Source: Alnus glutinosa
Lineage: Eukaryota; Streptophyta; Magnoliopsida; Fagales; Betulaceae
Length of the DNA stretch: 64,000 bases
NCBI RefSeq assembly: GCF_958979055.1
Contig: NC_084896.1
Span: forward strand, 2,480,001-2,544,000
Direction of reading: 5' to 3'
Part shown: positions 11,493 through 19,681 of the stretch, piece by piece
Numbering within the stretch: the stretch's first letter is position 1
Layout: each line of letters starts with the position of its first letter
The notes under the pieces: model-generated
Told to the model about the DNA's origin: nothing
Seen by the model: the letters and a program-made list of their open reading frames with translations, nothing else
Database searches by the model: none
Made by a program: the position numbers and the translations under genes

Positions 11493-12827
11493 CTCCCCGT
11501 GACTGCTGGGGATTATCCGACCACAAAAACTATTATGGTTAAGTTTTTGTTGATCGATAAACCCTCGGCCTACAACGCAATCATTGGAAGAACAGCACTT
11601 AATGATCTGAAGGCGGTCACTTCCACTTCACATTTGAAGATCAAATTCCCAACCGAGAGAGGTGTTGGAGAAGTAAGGGGAGAACAAGGAGTGGCATGTC
11701 AGTGTTACAACATAACACTGAAAGGGACCCCTTCACAGAAGAGTTGTAGGGAGAAGGGCGAGCAATAGCAATCACAGTAGGGGGAACCAACCGAGGAGAT
11801 GAAAGAATTTGAAATAGGAGGTAACGGGAAAAAAGTTAGGGTCGGATCCCTGTTATCTCCGGAAGTCGAAGAATCCTTGGTAGCTTTCCTACGGAATAAT
11901 ACCGACGTGTTGGCCTGGTGCCATGACGATATGCCAGGAATTGATCCTTCGGTAATTTCGCATAGGCTAAATGTCGATCCTAATCATCGACCCGTTAAGC
12001 AAAAAAGAAGATGCTTTGCTCCAGAAAGAAACCAAGCCATACATGAGGAAGTGGAAAGGCTATTAAAAGCCGGTTTTATCCGAGAGGTGGACTACCCTCA
12101 GTGGTTGGCCAACGTTGTCTTGGTGAGAAAGTCGAGCGGAAAATGGAGAATGTGCGTGGACTTCACCGATCTCAACAAGGCATGCCCAAAAGATAGTTTC
12201 CCTCTCCCCCGGATAGATGTCCTAATCGACTCCACCTCGGGGCATGAGCTCCTAAGCTTTATGGATGCCTTCTCGGGGTATAATCAGATACACATGAGCG
12301 AACTCGATCAAGAAAAAACCTCTTTCATCACTGACCGGGGGTTGTATTGCTATAATATGATGCCATTCGGCTTGAAGAATGCCGGTGCAACCTATCAACG
12401 GCTAGTCAACAGAATGTTCCGTGACCAAATCGGAAGGAATGTAGAAGTATATGTGGATGACATGTTGGTGAAAAGCCGAAAAGCGACCAACCATCTGACC
12501 GATCTCGAAGAAACCTTTGACACATTAATGAGATATCAAATGAAGTTAAACCCGGCGAAATGTGCTTTCGGCGTCTCATCCGGAAAGTTTCTGGGATTCA
12601 TGGTCTCGAGTAGAGGAATCGAGGCAAACCCTGAAAAAGTCCGAGCTGTACTTGAAATGCAAGCTCCTCGTACAACAAAGCAACTGCAGCAATTGACCGG
12701 GAGAATTGCAGCCCTAAACCGGTTCATTTCTCGGTCAACAGATAAATGCTTACCCTTTTTCAAGATACTCCGGAAGGCGTTTGTTTGGAACGACGAGTGC
12801 AAAGTGGCTTTCGGTCATTTGAAAGAA
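11492..12827 (+). repeat. Direct duplication, right copy (protease to RT)
   Basis: This is the second copy of the 1336-bp block at 8476-9811. It starts just after the protease active site, so it lacks D-T-G, and continues without a break into the rest of pol. A CAG-to-TAG change near 11778 is specific to this copy. Confidence 0.9.
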
Positions 12828-15002
12828 TTCCTAGCCAACCCACCGCTCCTAAGCTCACCAGAAGAGGGGGAAATTCTCTATCTATACTTAGCAGTGTCAT
12901 CATCCGCTGTTAGCTCGGTCTTGGTTCGGGAGGAGTCCGGACTGCAAAAGCCAATATACTTCACAAGTAGGGCGCTACACAGGGCCGAAGAAAGGTATCC
13001 CCGGATTGAGAAGTTAGCTTTTGCCCTTATTACTTCCGCCCAAAGGTTGCGACCATACTTCCAGGCACATGCTATAAGGGTACTCACAGAGTATCCTTTG
13101 AAGAAAGTATTGCAAAAGCCCGACCTCTCAGGAAGGTTAGTAAATTGGGCCGTGGAACTCGGAGAATTTGACCTGGAGTTTTATCCGAGAACCACCATCA
13201 AAGCCCAAGTTCTGGCAGACTTTATAGCAGAATTCAGCAATCTCCCCGAAAGCCATGAAATGCTTACGAAAGAAGCCTGGATAGCCTATGTGGATGGATC
13301 ATCCACGAAATCCTGAAGCGGAGCTGGGGTGGCCTTGATAACACCGGATAAGGAGGAAATCGCAGTGGCATTGAAGTTAGACTTTCCAACAGGAAACAAC
13401 GAGGAGGAGTAAGAAGCAGTAATAGCAGGCCTTAGCCTGGCAGAACATCTGGGAACAAAAAACCTCGAAGTACGAAGCGACTCACAGGTTGTTGTCGGCC
13501 ACATCCAAGGAGGATCTTAGGCCAAAGGTGAAAATATGATAAAGTACCTTGCCAAGGTGTTGGGTTTTTGGGATCGCTTCGAGCAAGTGGTGGTTACGCA
13601 AATCTCGAGGGCCGAAAATGGACGAGCCGACGCATTAGCTCGGCTGGGATCAGCAACGGACGAAATAATTTCAGCTTCAAAACACCGGGTTATCATTCTG
13701 AACAAACCTTCCGTGGAGGATGTCGGATCGGTAATGCAGATCGATAACGCCTACGTAATTCCTGAATGGGCAAGGTACATGATTGAATATCTCAAAAATG
13801 GACAACTGCCAAATGACAAAAGGGAGGCTCGGAAAATTCGGATGCAGTCAGCACGATACACTCTTGTCGACAACATTCTATATCGCCGAGGCTATTCACT
13901 CTCATTATTAAAGTGCCTCTCGGGGACTGAGGCCAAGTACGTGTTAAAGGAAATTCATGAGGGAGTCTGTGGCAGTCACTCGGGGGGTAGAATGTTGGCA
14001 CACAAGGCTGTACGAGCGGGCTACTATTGGCCAACGATGAATCAAGAGTCAATGGAAATGGTCCAAAGGTGTGACAAGTGCCAAAGGTTCGCCAGGTTAC
14101 AAACCAAACCACCAGCAGAACTTAGCTTGGTTTCTTCACCATGGCCGTTTGCCCAATGGGGGGTTGACATTGTAGAGCCCATGCCCACCGGAAAGGGGAA
14201 TTGCAGATTCCTAGTGGTTGCAGTAGATTACTTCACCAAATGGGCAGAAGCAGAGCCTTTAATGACTATCACGACCGGGGCAATTAAAAATTTCCTCTGG
14301 AAGGCAATCATATGTAGATTTGGGATACCTTACGCCCTAATAACTGACAATGGAACACAATTCAACTGCAAGCCATTCCAGGAGTGGTGCGATGAGCTCA
14401 AGATTCGACATTTTTTCTCGTCGGTATATTATCCCCAGTCAAATGGGCAGGTCAAAGCGACAAACAAAACTCTGGTGAAAATATTGAAGAAAAAACTCCC
14501 GAAGCGTAAGGGAGGATGGGTAGAGTACTTACCGGAAGTTATGTGGTCGTACTGGACGACAGTCAGCTCGGCAACTTCCGAAACTCCTTACTCACTAGCC
14601 TTCGGGGTCGAAGCGATGATACCAGTTGAAATTGGTTCCCCAAGCTTCCGCATTCAGCACTATAATCCCGGGTTCAACAACATAGGATTAAAGCTACACC
14701 TAGATCTTCTGGAAGAAAAACGAGCAGATGCGAAAGTCAGAACTGCCGCTTATCAAGAAAAGGCAGCTCAGAATTATAACAAAAGGGTAAAGCCCCGATC
14801 GTTCAATGCTGGCGATTGGGTGCTATGGAGGATTACTGCGGCAGCCAAGGACCCCACAGAAGGGAAGCTGGGGCCGGTCTGGGAAGGACCATTCCGAGTT
14901 ATTAAAAGCAATCCAAAAGGAGCGTACCATCTTGAAGATACAAACGGGAAAAAGCTGCAAAGACCATGGAATGCCGAGCATCTCCGGAAATATTATATGT
15001 AA
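11799..15002 (+). pseudogene. R2 pol: reverse transcriptase, two RNase H domains, integrase
   Basis: One frame spans 11799-15002 with stops at 13314, 13410 and 13518. The order is: reverse transcriptase with YVDD at 12450-12461; a gypsy RNase H remnant (LYLAVSSSAVSSVLVREE); a second, archaeal-type RNase H at about 13270-13650 (YVDGSS, RSDSQVVVGH, ENGRADALARL); and integrase with an HHCC zinc motif (about 13950-14085), core WGVDIV and LITDNGTQF, and a C-terminal domain to 15002. Two RNase H domains before integrase are the hallmark of the plant Tat lineage. The third catalytic residue of integrase, expected Glu before ATNK, is Lys (14454-14456) where R1 has Glu. With the stops, this element is dead. 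Confidence 0.88.
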
Positions 15003-15099
15003 TTCCGGTTATATTATATGTAATCTGTTTATTTTTAGACTTAATGTTTATCAATAAAATGCAAATTCAGACAGCATATTATATCCAAATACAACATTC

Positions 15100-15620
15100 G
15101 CAAGATTGAGGCTTGAATCACGTTGAGGGGATTCAAGTCGGTCAAGCTCCGAGTTTTGAATCACGTTGAGGGGATTCAAACCGGTCAAGCTCCGAGTTTT
15201 GAATCACGTTGAGGGGATTCAAACCGGACCAATGCCAAGGCTTGAATCACGTTAAGGGGATTCAAGTCGGTCAAGCTCCGAGTTTTGAATCACGTTGAGG
15301 GGATTCAAACCGGACCAATGCCGAGGCTTGAATCACGTTGAGGGGATTCAAGTCGGTCAAGCTCCGAGTTTTGAATCACGTTGAGGGGATTCAAACCGGT
15401 CAAGCTCCGAGTTTTGAATCACGTTGAGGGGATTCAAACCGGACCAATGCCGAGGCTTGAATCACGTTGAGGGGATTCAAGTCGGTCAAGCTCCGAGTTT
15501 TGAATCACGTTGAGGGGATTCAAACCGGACCAATGCCGAAGCTTGAATCACGTTGAGGGGATTCAAGTCGGTCAAGCTCTGAGTTTTGAATCACGTTGAG
15601 GGGATTCAAACCGGTCAGGG
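15100..15620 (+). repeat. 43-bp tandem array, about 12 copies
   Basis: The motif CACGTTGAGGGGATTCAA recurs with an exact 43-base step from 15121 to 15594 (12 copies, no indel). Units alternate between endings TCGGTCAAGCTCCGAG and CCGGACCAATGCCGAG, giving a higher-order pattern. Each unit contains the inverted pair TTGAATC/GATTCAA around ten bases and could form a small hairpin. Hypervariable tandem repeats in this position are known in Tat-lineage elements. Confidence 0.92.
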
Positions 15621-15729
15621 TCTTAGATCCAAATCAAATTTAAAGATTTCAAATTCGAAGTTCAATATTCTGAATCAAAATTCAAGAATAAAATAAAACA
15701 GCCTGATAAACTTAGGCTCAAATCAAAAA

Positions 15730-15761
15730 TTTACACTTAGCCAAAATTGGCTAAGTGTAAA
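15730..15761. repeat. 32-bp palindrome with 15-bp perfect arms
   Basis: TTTACACTTAGCCAA and its exact reverse complement are separated by two A residues. It lies between the convergent gag-pol and antisense gene of R2. It may be a hairpin with a role in RNA 3' ends, or a remnant of a tiny foldback insertion. Confidence 0.7.
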
Positions 15762-15888
15762 AGTATGAGTATGCGGAAGAATAAAGTAAAATATATACAA
15801 CACCAATATACGTTTTCCAAATAAGTTTTCCGAATGTTATTAACATGGAAAAGCAAAGGTCAACGAAAACACCGAAACAAAAGGCGTG

Positions 15889-16260
15889 CTAAGTTCTATC
15901 TGCACTCGGTTCCTCAGGAACTTGGCTATCAGGAGCCTCAATTTCAGCGGCCTTAGTCGAAGCACCTAAGTCTGCCGGCTCAGTCACCTCATCAGCTATT
16001 TCGACATCTTCACCAACCCAGTACGGGACATCAGGAATCAAGTCTCGGCCAATTTCCCGTAGCTCCAAGATAGCCTGCTCTGGAACATCCATAAAGTCGG
16101 TATAATTCAACCCGGCAAAATTTGGGGAAGGCGTCGGAGGGTTAAGCACGAATTCTTTAAGGGAAACAAAACCCCACCTAAATCCATTAACCTAGGTTCG
16201 ATCTCGAACTCGAGTGAAAGCAAGAATCTGATTATGGAACCGGTCGGCCTTTGCTTTATA
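15889..16260 (-). pseudogene. R2 antisense gene, C-terminal fragment
   Basis: The minus-strand translation matches the C-terminal part of R1's antisense gene (19682-20509). YKAKADRF aligns with YKSKSRRF, WGFVSLKEFVL with CGFESLRTMLL, and VPEQAILELREIGRDLIPDV with LPETATKELQNLGVEFFPDV. A TAG near 16193 interrupts it. Upstream it stops at 16260/16261, where the inverted R1 gag-protease segment begins; this is a breakpoint. Function is unknown in both elements. Confidence 0.75.
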
Positions 16261-17445
16261 TCTTCGGTGGGGAATTTCATGCTCAGGTGAGGGGTTGAGG
16301 TCACAGCCCTAAATTCATTGAGAGCTGTTCTCCCGAGGATGGCGTTGTAGGCCGATGGTCGGTTGATTATTAAGAACCGAACCATCACCGTCCTCTGCCT
16401 CGGGTACATTCCTGCTGTGACCGGAAGCTCAATGGACCCGAGTGGGAGCACTTGCTCTCCTGTGAATCCCACAAGCGAATATCTCGTCGGGATCACCTTA
16501 CTTCGATCGATCTTCATTCGCTCGAAGGCTGACCTGTAAAGGATGTCAGCCGAGCTTCCTGTGTCAACCAAGACGCGGTGTATTTTGTGGTTGGCTATTT
16601 CCAGACTCAGTACCAGAGCGTCGGTATGTGGAAGAGATACCCCTGCGTAATCATCATCCGAGAACCCGATCACTTGTGCGTCTTGTTTTTGGGACTTTGG
16701 AGGTTTCTGCACCGAGTATACCTCGAAATCCCGTAGCTGCCTTGCATATACCTTCCGCGCCGAGCTAGACTCCCCGCCTCCTCCGAAACCCCCCGAAATC
16801 GTTTGTATTTCCGGAAGGTTTTCCTGCCGTTCTGGCCTGCGTTCTGGTTCCCTTCCCCTTTCTTGATTTCTTCCTCGATCATCCCGGGGATTGTTTTGAT
16901 CCTGATGGAACCGATTCTGATGGGGGCGATTGCCGTGCTCCGGGTTCTGCTGAATTCTCTGATCTGCGAGGAAACGGACAAGTTTTCCGTTTTCTATGAA
17001 GCGTTCAATCAGAAGTCTCAAGGATATGCAGGCTTCTGTGCGATGCCCGGTAGTGTCATGAAACGCACAATACTGGTCGGCGTATCGTGAATGAGGATTT
17101 GCGAGCACCGGTCTGGGTTTTCGGTACGTCGGGTCTCGTTTTATTTCTAGGAGAACATCCATAATGGGTGCATTGAGGGGTGTCCAGTTGTGACCCCTTA
17201 GGGACTCCTGATCCCGCTTTGGCCTCGCCTCTTCTTCTGGAACCCGCTTCCGTTCTTCCTTCCGAAGATTCTTCTTTTTTGGATTCCCGGAGGTGGATGG
17301 GCGAGTTCTCTCGGGTCCCAACAGAGCTCGGAGTGTCTCCTCCTGGTTAATGTACTTCTCGGCTATACTCATAAAGCCATCTAAATTCTGAGGGGGCTTC
17401 CTGGCTATATCAGCCATTAGTGCTCCATCTTTTCGGATTCCCTGA
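16261..17445 (-). pseudogene. Inverted R1 gag-protease segment
   Basis: A continuous minus-strand frame encodes gag from GIRKDGALMADI and INQEETLRALL, the zinc motif C-x2-H-x4-H-x4-C (CAFHDTTGHRTEAC), a basic Gln/Arg-rich linker, and a protease with intact DTGSSADILY, ending at MKFPTED. It resembles but clearly differs from R2 gag-protease, so it belongs to another family, most likely R1. At its 5' side it fuses inside an R2 LTR at the shared bases CTCTT, so the frame starts with LTR-derived residues at 17510. The gag N-terminus is lost. It has no stop codon, but without a start region or promoter it is unlikely to be expressed. Confidence 0.8.
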
Positions 17446-18014
17446 AAGAGCCTATCTTCGTTATCCTGTAAATAAAACAAACTACGTCGGGGGGAATCCG
17501 ACAATCCCACTCCGATGCCTTTGTCAGTTTTTATCTTAAGTGTATATCACCCTTGTATCACAATGAGCAATCTAAATTACCTGTTCAGTAGTGAGGTATT
17601 TATACATGTCATGTTGCGAACGATCTGGTTCTTTCATTGGATCACGTGTCAGGTTTGGAGCACTTGTCGACCGCTCGAATTGTGGGATTAAGGCACACGC
17701 TTTACGATCGTGGCCAGGTTGGTCTTCAACCGTCTGGAGATCGTGGAGAGTAGTGCTTCACGACCACTTCTGGAATCGGTTCTCAACCGCCCTCACGATC
17801 GTGGCCAAGTCGGTCCTCAACTGCTCTTAGATCGTGGGGACGCCTTCCTAAGTAGTAGCGATCGTGTAGGTAGTGGGTTTTCTTCCCTGGTTGGTACGAG
17901 GTCGGTAATTTACCGTCATTGAAATTAACGTGGCACTGGTAAATTACCGACTTTAAGTAATCATTCTCTGAAGTTAGCCGAGAATGATTCTGATGGGCTG
18001 TAATTCTGGCCCAT
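17446..18014 (-). repeat. Inverted R2 LTR, truncated at both ends
   Basis: The reverse complement matches R2 LTR positions from about base 29 to about base 597. It lacks 28 bases at the LTR start and about 40 at its end. Differences from the 5' LTR are a few percent. It is best explained as the original R2 3' LTR carried into inverted orientation. Confidence 0.85.
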
Positions 18015-19131
18015 ACATACTAAAGGGAAGAAAACCCCTTCCGCCTCTTAAAAGTTCCGAGGCAGAATACATAATAAAGGAAATACACGAAGGGGTCTGC
18101 GGGAACCATTCTGGCTCTCGGATGTTGGCACACAAAGCAATGAGAGCCGGATACTACTGGCCAACAATGAATAAGGATTCAGTCAAAATCGTCCGAAAGT
18201 GCGACAAATGTCAGAGGTTTGCCCGGGTGATGAAGCAACCCCCTGAAAAACTGAGCCCTATCACTTCGCCGTGGCCATTCGCAAAATGGGGGGTCGACAT
18301 AGTCGGGCCTATGCCACCGGGAAAAGGTAGGCGGAAATTCCTGCTTGTCGCGGTAGACTACTTCACCAAGTGGGCTGAAGCTGAGGTACTCGCCACTATC
18401 ACTACCGCCAACGTAGTAAAATTCCTCTGGAATTCAATCATATGTCGATTCGGTATCCCACACGCTTTTGTTACCGACAACGGAAAACAGTTCGACTGTG
18501 GACCGTTTCGAAAATGGTGAGCCGAACTCCGTATCAGAAATTATTACTCAACCCCGATATATCCACCGGCGAACGGACAAGTGGAAGCTACGAACAAGAC
18601 TCTTCTCAGAACACAAAGAAGAAGCTCGGCAAAAAGAAAGGAGCTTGGGCAGAATATGTACCCGAGGTACTTTGGGCCTACCGCACCACGACACGCACTC
18701 CCACCGGGGCTACTCCTTTCTCTTTAACTTACGGTTCAGAGGCAATTATCCCTGCTGAAGTCGGATCACCCAGCTTCCGAGTATCACACTACAATCCGGG
18801 ACTCAACGACGAAGGAATCAAGCTCAATCTGGATTTGCTACAAGAAAGAAGAGATGAAGCGCAGGTAACATGGGCTGCGTACCAAGATCGAGCTGCCCGT
18901 TACTTCAACAAAAAAGTAAGCCCACGAAAGTTCCAACTCGGAGATTGGGTTCTGAGAAAAGTAAGCCCGATCACCAAAGATCCAATCGAGGGAAAGCTCA
19001 GAGCAAAATGGGAAGGCCCATACAGAGTTATACGATGCCACGACAAAGGGGCATACCATTTGATTGATACGACCGGCAAAGAATTACCAAGAGCCTGGAA
19101 CGCCGACCATTTGAAGAAGTATTTTATGTGA
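18015..19131 (+). pseudogene. R1 integrase, broken
   Basis: Homology to gypsy integrase starts just after the inverted LTR. It has the HHCC zinc motif (EIHEGVCGNHSG, KCDKCQRFA), the core WGVDIV and VTDNGKQFDCG, then NGQVEATNKTL with catalytic Glu at 18584-18586. A TGA at 18518-18520 stops the first frame (TGC would give the expected Cys), and a frameshift near 18600 moves the rest into another frame, which stays open to 19131 (PEVLWAYRTT, GDWVLRKVSP). The C-terminus ends ADHLKKYFM, like R2's. RT and RNase H upstream are missing. Confidence 0.85.
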
Positions 19132-19215
19132 ATTGCTTGTACTATGTTTACTGTTGTTACCAAGTTGGCACCACCAATGTATGTTTATTCACAGTTCAAT
19201 TCAAAGCATGGAATC

Positions 19216-19540
19216 TCAGTTCAAATTAAACCAGACCAGATCAAATCAAAGCGTCGCTCCCTCGGTTCGAACTACAACCGACCCGGAGCACGCACCGGAC
19301 ATATCCTCAATATTGACTCGGACAAATCACCAAATTTGTCCGAAGTCATTAAGGAATGTCTCGGTTCAAATCAAACCAGACCAGATCAAATCAAAGCGTC
19401 GCTCCCTCGGTTTGAAATACAATCGACCCAGAGCACGCACCGATCATATCCTCAATATTGACTCGGACAAATCACCAAATTTGTCCGAAGTCATTAAGGA
19501 ATGTCTCGGTTCAAATCAAACCAGACCAGATCAAATACAA
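19216..19540 (+). repeat. 145-bp tandem repeat, two copies plus start of a third
   Basis: CCAGACCAGATCAAAT begins at 19231, 19376 and 19521, an exact 145-base step. The units include GACTCGGACAAATCACC and an inverted pair GACAAAT/ATTTGTC. It occupies the same place in R1 as the 43-bp array in R2 but is unrelated in sequence. Confidence 0.9.
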
Positions 19541-19681
19541 CTCGGTAGCATAAGCGAAACAAAAGTTTATGTGAACACATCAAAATACCAAAGTATAAAA
19601 ATTAATTCTATGTCATAAGCCAACCGGGTTACATTAGTTTTCATTTCAAAGTACAACCGGCCCAAAAGAAGAATAAATATA

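Larger units (their letters stand above)
15003..15888. other. R2 spacer between integrase and antisense gene
   Basis: This non-coding spacer holds the 43-bp tandem array (15100-15620) and a palindrome at 15730-15761. The sense gag-pol and the antisense gene converge on it, so termination or polyadenylation signals for both would be expected here; none could be proven by eye. Confidence 0.6.

Noticed and set aside
12536..12802. Minus-strand frame of 88 codons opposite RT (also 9520-9786)
   Set aside because: Shadow of the conserved RT frame; the identical copies reflect only the DNA duplication.
15100..15620. CRISPR-like array
   Set aside because: Repeats are head-to-tail without unique spacers, in a plant retrotransposon. 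It is a tandem repeat.
16107..17510. One native gag ORF of 467 codons
   Set aside because: Its first 20 or so codons are antisense-oriented LTR sequence and its last 50 or so come from the R2 antisense-gene region, so it is a chimera of three pieces.
17984..18045. Start of a gene at the ATG near 17984
   Set aside because: The ATG lies in the inverted LTR; integrase homology begins only after 18015, so this start is a by-product of the junction.
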